Positions 1 to 7,541 of a stretch of DNA of 64,000 bases are shown piece after piece (the stretch's first letter is position 1; every line of letters begins with the position of its first letter). The stretch is taken from positions 44,434 to 108,433 of the forward strand of contig JAJNQB010000002.1 in NCBI GenBank assembly GCA_021155045.1. Reading direction: 5' to 3'. Source of the DNA: Arcticibacter sp. GTDB lineage: Bacteria > Bacteroidota > Bacteroidia > 2-12-FULL-35-15. Both the position numbers and the translations under genes were made by a program. The notes under the pieces were generated by a model. The model ran no database searches. It saw only the letters and a program-made list of their open reading frames with translations, and was not told the origin of the DNA.

Positions 1-1
1 A

Positions 2-613
2 ACTATTACTTTTTATGATATAAAAAAAAATCCTGAAATGGATTTGTATAAAAAGGTGATTATCACTTTTGATGATGGTTATGTAGATAACTACGAATTA
101 GCATTTCCCATTCTAAAAGAATATGGACTAAAAGCGTTGATATATCTAGTAACTAAAATTAATCATAATGCTTGGGGAGTAAAAGAAGGAGAGCCAAAAA
201 TTGATATGATGCACGCAGAACAAGTAAAAGAAATGAGTGATTATGGGATTGAAATGGGTGGGCATACACAGAATCATGTTAATTTATTGCAGCTTGATTC
301 AGACGAACAATTAATAGAAATTAAAGGATCAAAAGAAGATGTAGAAGCAATCACAAAAAAAGAAGCGATAAGCTTTGCTTATCCTTTTGGGGGAATAGAT
401 GAAAATATTAAATTGATAACAAAGCAAGCGGGTTTTGATTTTGCAGTTTCTACAAACACAGGACCAAAGCAATTTGGCGATGATCTATTTCAAATCAGAA
501 GGATAGAAATAACTCCAAAAACATCTTTATCAAGTTTTAAAAATAAAGTGAGTGGAAGATATTTTTATCCATCTTTTATTAAATCTTTTTTTACAGGCAA
601 ACAAACAAAATAA
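2..613 (+). CDS. Polysaccharide deacetylase (NodB-type), 5' end missing
   Basis: Metal-dependent carbohydrate deacetylase that probably removes N- or O-acetyl groups from an envelope glycan. Counting from the ATG at 38, the NodB motif TFDDGY lies at residues 10-15, the metal-binding pair H76 and H80 sits in GGHTQNH, and FAYPFG is at 113-118. The frame stays open upstream of 38 to the window edge and reads plausible protein (ITFYDIKKNPE), so the N-terminus is outside the window and 38 is an internal Met. A glycosyltransferase follows 30 bases later, so the gene probably closes an envelope-glycan or lipid-modification cluster lying to the left. The family call is firm; the substrate is unknown. 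Confidence 0.88.
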   Translation, partial: TITFYDIKKNPEMDLYKKVIITFDDGYVDNYELAFPILKEYGLKALIYLVTKINHNAWGVKEGEPKIDMMHAEQVKEMSDYGIEMGGHTQNHVNLLQLDSDEQLIEIKGSKEDVEAITKKEAISFAYPFGGIDENIKLITKQAGFDFAVSTNTGPKQFGDDLFQIRRIEITPKTSLSSFKNKVSGRYFYPSFIKSFFTGKQTK

Positions 614-643
614 ACTTATTATCTTCGAACGAAATATTTACGG

Positions 644-1525
644 ATGAAAGTCTCTGGTTTTTCTATTATTAAAAATGCAATTAAATTTGATTATCCAATA
701 ATTGAAGCTATTACATCTATTTTACCGATTTGTGATGAATTTGTTGTTGCCGTTGGAAATTCTGATGATGACACTCTTGGGTATATTAAATCTATAAATT
801 CTCCCAAAATAAAAATTATTGAGACCGTTTGGGATGAGTCATTAAGAGAAGGGGGAAGAGTGTTAGCTGACGAAACAAATAAAGCGTTTCGGGCAATTTC
901 AAAAGATAGCGATTGGGCATTTTATATTCAGGGCGATGAAGTAATTCATGAAAAAGATTTGCCTAACATTAAAGCAGCTATGCTAAAATACAAAGATGAT
1001 AAACGAATCGAAGGGTTGCTGTTTGATCATCTTAATTTTTATGGATCTTACGATTATATTGCAGATTCAAGGCATTGGCAGAAAAAAGAAATACGGGTAA
1101 TAAAAAATTTAGAAAATATTTATTCGTATAAAGATGCTGTAAGCTTTAGGAAAGATGATAACATTAAATTAGATGTTGTTTTGGTTGATGCTTGTATTTT
1201 TCATTATGGCTGGGTTAAAACTCCAAAGGCAATGCAGCAAAAGCAATTAGAGTTTCAGAAATTATGGCATGACGATAATTGGATAAAAGAAAATGTGCCT
1301 CAGGTAGATGAGTTTGATTTTTCAAAAGTAGATTCTGTTAATTTATTTAAAGGAACACATCCTAAAGTGATGGAAGAAAGGCTTAAAAGATTAAACTGGA
1401 AATTTTCATTTGACCCTACAAAAGCAAAAAAGGAAAGCTTTAGACGAAGAATTTTAGATAAGATTTATAAAACAACTGGTTTACATATAGGAGAATTTAA
1501 AAACTATAATATTGTTTCAAAATAA
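644..1525 (+). CDS. Glycosyltransferase, GT2-like (GT-A fold)
   Basis: A 293-residue probable glycosyltransferase. The N-terminus has the GT2 pattern of a beta strand and helix (FSIIKNA, residues 6-12), then an acidic loop VAVGNSDDDT (36-45) and QGDE (96-99), which takes the place of the metal and nucleotide-sugar DxD. No membrane segment is visible, so a cytoplasmic enzyme acting on a membrane-bound acceptor is likely. A degenerate -7-like element (TATCTTCG, 620-627) lies just upstream. It sits between the deacetylase and the FabZ-like gene (6-base gap), suggesting one transcript. Donor and acceptor cannot be inferred. Confidence 0.75.
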   Translation: MKVSGFSIIKNAIKFDYPIIEAITSILPICDEFVVAVGNSDDDTLGYIKSINSPKIKIIETVWDESLREGGRVLADETNKAFRAISKDSDWAFYIQGDEVIHEKDLPNIKAAMLKYKDDKRIEGLLFDHLNFYGSYDYIADSRHWQKKEIRVIKNLENIYSYKDAVSFRKDDNIKLDVVLVDACIFHYGWVKTPKAMQQKQLEFQKLWHDDNWIKENVPQVDEFDFSKVDSVNLFKGTHPKVMEERLKRLNWKFSFDPTKAKKESFRRRILDKIYKTTGLHIGEFKNYNIVSK

Positions 1526-1531
1526 ATAATT

Positions 1532-1897
1532 ATGCTGCTAAACGATTATTTTAAAATAAAAAATATTGAATCTGGAGAAAAATATTTAATTGATATTGAA
1601 TTAAATGCCAATCATAAAGTTTATCAAGGTCATTTTCCTGGTAATCCTGTAGCACCTGGAGTTTGTTTAACACAAATGGTGAAAGAAACAGTTGAACACA
1701 TTACTAATAAAAAACTAACGATGGTTACAGGTGACAATATTAAGTTTACTGCTATTTTAAATCCAGAAATAACTCCATTTGTACAGATGACATTGTCTTT
1801 AAAAACAAAAGAAAATGGTTTATTGCAAGCTGATAGCTCAGTTAAATCGGGTGAGATAGGCTATTTTTCGATTAAGGCTAGTTTTAAGGAAGGATAA
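1532..1897 (+). CDS. FabZ/ApeI-like hot-dog (3-hydroxyacyl-ACP dehydratase family) protein
   Basis: A 121-residue single hot-dog domain. GHFPGNPVAPG at residues 33-43 is the FabZ/FabA active-site signature with catalytic His34. In FabZ the second catalytic residue is a Glu in the helix after this motif; here the aligned position is Gln48 (GVCLTQMVKE). The protein may therefore be a divergent dehydratase of the kind found in polyene or lipid clusters, or a thioesterase-like or non-catalytic hot-dog protein. It is shorter than housekeeping FabZ (about 140-150 residues). It is the last gene of the plus-strand cluster and ends one base before the convergent pyrF stop. Confidence 0.72.
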   Translation: MLLNDYFKIKNIESGEKYLIDIELNANHKVYQGHFPGNPVAPGVCLTQMVKETVEHITNKKLTMVTGDNIKFTAILNPEITPFVQMTLSLKTKENGLLQADSSVKSGEIGYFSIKASFKEG

Positions 1898-1898
1898 A

Positions 1899-2723
1899 TT
1901 ATAATAAAGGAGTAAGTAATTTTTCCATTTCTTTTTGTAGTTTTTCGGCTTCCATTCTTGCCTTTTCAGCAAAATCTTTTTCATTACTTGCATAAATAAT
2001 TCCGCGAGAGGAATTTACAAGCAATCCACATTCTTTATTCATTCCATATTTTACAACATCTTGTAAACTTCCTCCTTGTGCACCAACACCTGGAATTAAT
2101 AAAAAATTATCTGGAACTATTTTTCGTATTTCTGTAAGCATTTCTGCTTTTGTTGCGCCTACCACATACATCATATTTTCTGGATTCCCCCATTTTTGTG
2201 ATGTTTCAAGTATTTGCTGAAATACTTGTTTGTTATCTCCTAAGCTTAGCGTTTGAAAATCAGAAGCACCTTTGTTAGATGTTAATGCCAAAAGAATTAC
2301 CCATTTATTTTTGTATTCAAAAAAAGGTGTAATACTGTCTTCGCCCATGTATGGAGCAACAGTAATAGAGTCGAAATCCATTTTTTCTAAAAATGCTTTT
2401 GCATACATTTTTGAAGTATTTCCAATATCACCTCTCTTAGCATCGGCAATGGTAAATATTTGGGGATAATTTTTATTTATGTAATCAATTGTTTTTTCTA
2501 AGCTTATCCATCCTTTTACGCCTTCTGTTTCGTAGAACGCAATATTTGGTTTGTAGGAAACACATAAATCATGCGTAGCATCAATTATGTGTTTGTTGAA
2601 TTCAAAAATAGGGTATTCAGTGTGGAGCAGGTGAGGAGGTATTTTTGTAATATCAGTATCTAAACCAATACATAAAAAACTTTTTTTTTGTTTTATGTTT
2701 TCAAATAATTCTTTTCTTGTCAT
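1899..2723 (-). CDS. pyrF: Orotidine 5'-phosphate decarboxylase
   Basis: Last step of UMP synthesis: decarboxylates OMP to UMP in the cytosol. The 274-residue length and sequence fit the longer PyrF subgroup common in Bacteroidota and Actinobacteria. GLDTD (20-24) binds the substrate, and the catalytic Lys/Asp tetrad lies in DAKRGDIG (94-101), followed by VAPYMGED. It lies 49 bases downstream of prfA on the same strand and may be co-transcribed with it. The stop is one base from the convergent FabZ-like stop, with no obvious terminator between. Confidence 0.96.
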   Translation of the reverse strand: MTRKELFENIKQKKSFLCIGLDTDITKIPPHLLHTEYPIFEFNKHIIDATHDLCVSYKPNIAFYETEGVKGWISLEKTIDYINKNYPQIFTIADAKRGDIGNTSKMYAKAFLEKMDFDSITVAPYMGEDSITPFFEYKNKWVILLALTSNKGASDFQTLSLGDNKQVFQQILETSQKWGNPENMMYVVGATKAEMLTEIRKIVPDNFLLIPGVGAQGGSLQDVVKYGMNKECGLLVNSSRGIIYASNEKDFAEKARMEAEKLQKEMEKLLTPLL

Positions 2724-2772
2724 TTTTAAGTTCTTAGTAATTTTTTCGTTATTACTAACGACTATCCACTGA

Positions 2773-3852
2773 TTATTGTACCGTTAATCCGCCTTCTTTC
2801 ATACGTTCTGTGTTTTCAGCCAGTTGCAAAGCATCAATCATTGGGCGAATATCTCCATTCATAAAATCAGTTAAATTATATACTGTCATATTAATTCTAT
2901 GATCTGTAATTCTATTCTGAGGATAATTGTATGTTCGTATTTTTTCTGATCTATCACCTGTTGCAACAATAGTTTTTCGTTTTTTCGATGCAGCTTCTAA
3001 ATGTTTTTGCAATTCTAATTCATATAGTTTGTTTCGAAGCATTACCATTGCTCGTTCTCTATTTCCAAGTTGAGAACGTTCAATTTGACATGTTACTACA
3101 ATTCCAGTTGGCTTATGCGTAAGCATTACTTTTGTTTCTACTTTATTTACATTTTGTCCTCCTGCACCACCAGAACGAGCTGTTTGCATTTCAATGTCTG
3201 CTGGATTGATAACAACATCTACATCTTCTGCTTCGGGCATAACCAAAACGGTTGCAGCAGAGGTATGCACCCTTCCCATTGTTTCTGTTAAAGGAACGCG
3301 TTGAACACGGTGAACTCCTGCTTCAAATTTTAAAATTCCATAAGCATTATCAGACTTTACTTCAATGATTACTTCTTTATAACCACCCATTGTTCCATCA
3401 TTAGAATCAACCACTTCATAACGCATATTGTTGTTTTCTAAAAAGCGAGTGTACATTCTGTATAAATCTCCTGCAAAAATACTAGCTTCGTCACCACCAG
3501 TGCCTGCACGAATTTCAATTACACAATGTTTAGCATCTTCGGGATCTTTTGGAATAAGCATTTGACGAATCGCTTCTTCCATTTTTTCTTTTTCAGGATT
3601 CAGTTCTTCTAAGTCCATTTTAGCCATCTCAACCATTTCCGGGTCTTTCTCGGTAGCTAATATGGATTTGTTGAAATCTATATTTTCACAAACTTTTTTG
3701 TAATCATGGTAAGCATTAACAACTTCTGTTAAATCTTTATATTCTTTGTTGAACTTTTTAAATTCTTTCATATCTCCAATTACTTTTGGATCTGAAAGCT
3801 TTTGTTCAACTTCTTCCCATCTTCTTTTTATCGCAGCTAATTTTTCTAACAC
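2773..3852 (-). CDS. prfA: Peptide chain release factor 1
   Basis: Reads UAA/UAG at the ribosomal A site and triggers peptide release. The universal GGQ is at residues 231-233, close to the position in E. coli RF1, and the stop-codon recognition motif has the RF1 form P-x-T (RVPLTE). I choose the GTG at 3852 rather than the ATG at 3942. It gives 359 residues, the usual RF1 length, starting with the family-typical LEKLAAIKRR, and a TACTTTTG -7 element sits at 3890-3883 inside the longer reading. The extra 30 residues of the ATG version look unlike RF1. The gene lies downstream of purM but has its own promoter. Confidence 0.95.
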   Translation of the reverse strand: MLEKLAAIKRRWEEVEQKLSDPKVIGDMKEFKKFNKEYKDLTEVVNAYHDYKKVCENIDFNKSILATEKDPEMVEMAKMDLEELNPEKEKMEEAIRQMLIPKDPEDAKHCVIEIRAGTGGDEASIFAGDLYRMYTRFLENNNMRYEVVDSNDGTMGGYKEVIIEVKSDNAYGILKFEAGVHRVQRVPLTETMGRVHTSAATVLVMPEAEDVDVVINPADIEMQTARSGGAGGQNVNKVETKVMLTHKPTGIVVTCQIERSQLGNRERAMVMLRNKLYELELQKHLEAASKKRKTIVATGDRSEKIRTYNYPQNRITDHRINMTVYNLTDFMNGDIRPMIDALQLAENTERMKEGGLTVQ

Positions 3853-3882
3853 GGTGTTATATTGTTGAATTGTTTTGGTGTG

Positions 3883-3890
3883 CAAAAGTA
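3883..3890 (-). promoter_or_regulatory. Bacteroidota -7 promoter element for prfA
   Basis: TACTTTTG followed by CAC on the minus strand matches the Bacteroidota -7 consensus TAnnTTTG, 30 bases before the GTG start of prfA. No clear -33 TTTG is seen. Its position downstream of the ATG at 3942 rules that ATG out for any transcript made from here. Confidence 0.55.
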
Positions 3891-3960
3891 CAAAAAAATG
3901 GCTTTGCATTGAGGCTGTTTCTGAGCCTTTTGCTAAAGCCAAATTAAATAAGCTTTTTTG

Positions 3961-5142
3961 CTAATATTCAAATTCGCCAAATTCGGATTTAATGGTTAAT
4001 TTGTTTTTATTACTTGATTCAACTCGTCCAACAATTTGAGCTTCTACATTAAATGATTTTGAAATATCAATTATTTCTTGAGCAATATTTTCAGGAACAT
4101 ATAATTCCATGCGGTGTCCCATATTAAAAACTTTGTACATTTCTTTCCAATCGGTTCCGCTTTGTTCGTGAATAAGTTTAAACAATGGAGGAATAGGAAA
4201 TAAATTATCTTTTATGATGTGAACATTTTCTGTAAAGTGCAGTACTTTTGTTTGTGCTCCACCGCTACAATGTACCATTCCGCTGATTTGTGAACGATAT
4301 GTATCAAGAATTTTTTTAATTATTGGTGCGTAAGTACGAGTAGGAGAGAGTACTAACTTTCCTGCACTTATTGTTTCTTGAGAATTAGTATCAATACTAA
4401 TATTGTCTGTTAATTTTATTTTACCACTGTAAACAAGAGATTCTGATATTGCAGCATCAAAACTTTCCGGAAATTTTTTAGCTAAGTATTTTTCAAATAC
4501 ATCATGGCGAGCAGAAGTAAGTCCATTGCTTCCCATTCCGCCATTGTATTCTGTTTCATAAGATGCTTTTCCGTATGAGGCAAGCCCAACAATTACATCG
4601 CCTGCTTTTATTTTTTTATTGTCGATTACATCTGAGCGTTTCATCCTACAAACAACGGTAGAATCAACGATTAATGTTCGTACTAAATCTCCAACATCAG
4701 CAGTTTCACCACCTGTAGAATAAATTCCAATTCCATAACTTCTTAATTGTTCAAGAATTTCTTCTGTTCCGTTAATAATGGCGGAAATTATTTCACCTGG
4801 AATTAAGTTTTTATTTCTTCCTATTGTTGAAGAAAGTAAAATGTTATCAATAGCGCCTACGCACAACAAATCATCTGTATTCATTATAATTGCATCTTGA
4901 GCAATGCCTTTCCAAACAGATAAATCTCCTGTTTCTTTCCAATACATATAGGCAAGTGATGATTTTGTGCCAGCACCGTCTGCATGCATTACAATGCAAT
5001 AATCTTTGTCGCCACTTAAATAATCAGGAACTATTTTACAAAATGCTTTCGGAAATAAACCTTTATCAATTTTAGCGATGGCATTATGAACATCTTCTTT
5101 GGATGCAGAAACTCCTCGCTGATTATATCTATTATCGTTCAT
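3961..5142 (-). CDS. purM: Phosphoribosylformylglycinamidine cyclo-ligase (AIR synthase)
   Basis: Fifth step of purine synthesis: ATP-dependent ring closure of FGAM to AIR. The 393-residue form is longer than E. coli PurM (345) and looks like the Bacteroidota variant. Visible landmarks are HADGAGTKSS near residue 53, the equivalent of VDGVGTK that binds substrate and ATP, then NTDDLLCVGA and STGGETADVGD, all typical of the PurM/PurL ATP-binding superfamily. The sequence begins MNDNRYNQRGVSASKED. The stop lies 108 bases before the prfA GTG start. No other purine genes are in the window. Confidence 0.92.
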   Translation of the reverse strand: MNDNRYNQRGVSASKEDVHNAIAKIDKGLFPKAFCKIVPDYLSGDKDYCIVMHADGAGTKSSLAYMYWKETGDLSVWKGIAQDAIIMNTDDLLCVGAIDNILLSSTIGRNKNLIPGEIISAIINGTEEILEQLRSYGIGIYSTGGETADVGDLVRTLIVDSTVVCRMKRSDVIDNKKIKAGDVIVGLASYGKASYETEYNGGMGSNGLTSARHDVFEKYLAKKFPESFDAAISESLVYSGKIKLTDNISIDTNSQETISAGKLVLSPTRTYAPIIKKILDTYRSQISGMVHCSGGAQTKVLHFTENVHIIKDNLFPIPPLFKLIHEQSGTDWKEMYKVFNMGHRMELYVPENIAQEIIDISKSFNVEAQIVGRVESSNKNKLTIKSEFGEFEY

Positions 5143-5219
5143 GGATGATTTTAATTTTAAAAAGAGATTTCTTTCCTTTTAGTCGAAAATGACAACAAGC
5201 AAGAGAAACATTTGCACAA

Positions 5220-5255
5220 AAATAAAAACATCCCGCAATTTACTTGCGGGATGTT
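5220..5255 (-). terminator. Rho-independent terminator after the PorE-like gene
   Basis: Perfect 12-bp inverted repeat (5227-5238 with 5244-5255) around a 5-base loop, GC-rich in the middle (CCCGC/GCGGG). Read on the minus strand it is followed by a T-rich run at 5226-5216. It sits 24 bases past the stop of the 5280-7391 gene. Confidence 0.85.
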
Positions 5256-5279
5256 ATTATTATTTATTAATAATTTAGA

Positions 5280-7391
5280 TTATTCTTCGTCTTCATCCTC
5301 AGTTTTAGGCTTAGGGGTTTCAACTGGTTTTGGTAAATCTTTAGGAGCGTTAGGGTCAACAAAATCTTTACGAAGTACACCGAATACAGTACGTCTGTTT
5401 TTCTGCATCAATGCTTCATAAAATTCTTTTGGTTGTCCTTTACTTTCTTTGTTGATGTATGCTTCAGATAAAGTGTACATTAATTTATTTTCTGGAGGAG
5501 CACTTCTAACTTCTAAAGGGCGTTTTTCACCATAGCCTTTTGGAACCATTCTAGCTGCAGGAATACCTTTTGATATTAAATAATCAACGCAAGATTTGGC
5601 ACGAGCCTCAGATAATTTTTGATTTGCTGGATCGCTACCACGGTAATCGGTGTGTGAACTCAACTCAATAACAAAGCTTGGGTTATCAATTAAAGTTTGA
5701 TACAAGAAATCTAAAGAATCTTTAGACTCAGGACGTAAATCAGCTTTTCCTAAATCGTATAATACATCAGGGAAACGGATTTCTTTTTCAATTGGAACAA
5801 GACAAAAATCATTTTTAAATGTTTTTGATTCTTCAACACCAACAGTAGTTACTTTTGGTTTTTCAGAGCTTGCTAAAAATCCTTGAGGGGCTTGTGCTGT
5901 TTTAACATCATTACCTACTACAATTTGCAATACATAAGAAGTATTTGCGTTTACGTAACGATTTGAGCCATTTTCAGCAAATTTATAATAACCAGCAGCA
6001 TCTGTTTTTACTTCAGATGAAGATCCATCAGAGCCAATTAATTTAACTGTTACACCAGGAATAACTTCTTTGAATTTACAATCTGAAATAACGCCTTCAA
6101 TAGTAAACAACAATGGAGGTAAAACAAAAGACCAAATATCATCAGAACCTTTTGTTCCTTCACGGTTAGAAGATAAATAACCACGTTCTTTTTTGCCTTC
6201 GAATATAATTCCAAAATCATCACCAGCAGAGTTTATTGGGTATTTCATGTTTACAACATTTCCCCATTGGTTTTCACCTTTTTTCTCAGCTTTGAAAATA
6301 TCTAATCCACCCATTCCTAAATGTCCATTAGAAGAGAAATATAATGTTCCATCATCATGGATAAAAGGGAATTGTTCTTTTCCTGAAGTATTAATTGTAG
6401 TTCCTAAGTTTTTAGGGTCAGCCCATTTTTTAGCTTTTTTATCAAACGTTGTGTACCATAAATCGTTATCACCTTGTCCACCTGGCATATTTGATGCAAA
6501 AACCATCATTGTACCATCAAGAGATAAGGCAGGAGAAGCATATTTAAAAGAATCTAAGCAAAACTCAACTTTAATTGGGTCTCCCCAAGAAGTTCCTTTT
6601 CTTGGTGCATACCATAATTGATTGTATGTTTGTTTTCCTTTTTTTACTTCAACTCTAGAAAAAACAAGCATATCGCCTTTCTTAGTTAAAGCAGGCAAAC
6701 CTTCGTTGTCTTTTGTATTAACTGGAGGTCCTATAGAAACTGGAGTGCTCCATTTTCCATTTTTATCCATTGATGTTTCAAATATATCACTGTATAATTC
6801 TCCAATAGAACCATCCGTTTCGCTACCAGTAACACCAGGGCGCATTGTTGTGAAATAAATTTTATTGTATTTTTTATCAGCGTAAGCAGGACAAAAATCA
6901 GGGTCTTTTGAATTGATTTGAGCTAAATTTTCTACTTTGTAACGAGTAGGCGCATCTTTCCATTTTTGAGCTAATTCACATGATTTAGCACCATCTTCTC
7001 CGCGAGGGTCAGAGGGAACTTCTTTTTTATAATCATTATAAGCAATTAAAGCTTCGTTATATTTTTCTTGCGCTTTTTTAGCATCAGCTAGGTATAATTT
7101 AGCTTTTGGCTCATTGTAGTTAGCTTTAATAGCCTTTGTGTACCAAGATTCAGATTGTTTCATATCTCCGATATTGCGGTAACATTCTGCAATTTTAAAG
7201 ATGATGTAAGCTTTCTTCTCTTTTTTCTTTTCTTTTTCAGACGCTTTTTTATAAAGCTCTATGGCGTTGCCATATTGTCTTCCGTTAAAAGCGAAGTCTG
7301 CGTCTTTCATGTAATTTTTCTGAGCAGATGCATTTACTGACATTAACATTGCTATTCCAAGAATAGCAGTAAATTTTGTAAATAATTTCAT
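5280..7391 (-). CDS. PorE-like outer-membrane/periplasmic protein: TPR, PD40 propeller, regulatory domain, OmpA C-terminus
   Basis: A 703-residue secreted protein. In order: signal peptide (1-24, ending NASAQ), TPR-like helices (about 30-145), a WD40/PD40 propeller (about 160-425, with repeats such as GGQGDNDLWY near 305 and GMGGLDIF near 360), a CNA-B/carboxypeptidase-regulatory-like domain (about 430-510), and an OmpA C-terminal peptidoglycan-binding domain (about 540-650, SSHTDYRG near 577). The tail is a charged, Pro-rich stretch ending in EDEDEE. This is the architecture of PorE, which links the type IX secretion system to peptidoglycan, but Bacteroidota have several paralogues and no other Por genes are near. 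Monocistronic: terminator downstream, unrelated gene upstream. Confidence 0.85.
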   Translation of the reverse strand: MKLFTKFTAILGIAMLMSVNASAQKNYMKDADFAFNGRQYGNAIELYKKASEKEKKKEKKAYIIFKIAECYRNIGDMKQSESWYTKAIKANYNEPKAKLYLADAKKAQEKYNEALIAYNDYKKEVPSDPRGEDGAKSCELAQKWKDAPTRYKVENLAQINSKDPDFCPAYADKKYNKIYFTTMRPGVTGSETDGSIGELYSDIFETSMDKNGKWSTPVSIGPPVNTKDNEGLPALTKKGDMLVFSRVEVKKGKQTYNQLWYAPRKGTSWGDPIKVEFCLDSFKYASPALSLDGTMMVFASNMPGGQGDNDLWYTTFDKKAKKWADPKNLGTTINTSGKEQFPFIHDDGTLYFSSNGHLGMGGLDIFKAEKKGENQWGNVVNMKYPINSAGDDFGIIFEGKKERGYLSSNREGTKGSDDIWSFVLPPLLFTIEGVISDCKFKEVIPGVTVKLIGSDGSSSEVKTDAAGYYKFAENGSNRYVNANTSYVLQIVVGNDVKTAQAPQGFLASSEKPKVTTVGVEESKTFKNDFCLVPIEKEIRFPDVLYDLGKADLRPESKDSLDFLYQTLIDNPSFVIELSSHTDYRGSDPANQKLSEARAKSCVDYLISKGIPAARMVPKGYGEKRPLEVRSAPPENKLMYTLSEAYINKESKGQPKEFYEALMQKNRRTVFGVLRKDFVDPNAPKDLPKPVETPKPKTEDEDEE

Positions 7392-7499
7392 ATCGGTTTT
7401 AGGTTTTACTTTTTATAGGCTGCTAAAATAAATAAATATTTGAAACAAAAAAATTCTTTATCGAAATATTATTTGGCTAGTAATATATTGTTTATTAAA

Positions 7500-7534
7500 G
7501 TTAAAAACACCTGAAAATTGATTTTCAGGTGTTT
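7500..7534 (-). terminator. Rho-independent terminator after GSIII
   Basis: Perfect 13-bp inverted repeat (7505-7517 with 7522-7534) with a TTGA loop. On the minus strand the 3' arm runs into a short T tract. It lies 8 bases beyond the glutamine synthetase stop. Confidence 0.8.
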
Positions 7535-7541
7535 GCGTTTA

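Noticed and set aside
5212..7340. Plus-strand open frames opposite the PorE-like gene (for example 6193-6621 and 6622-6858)
   Set aside because: They lie antisense within one long gene with clear domains, lack promoter or conserved motifs and follow its codon pattern as shadows.
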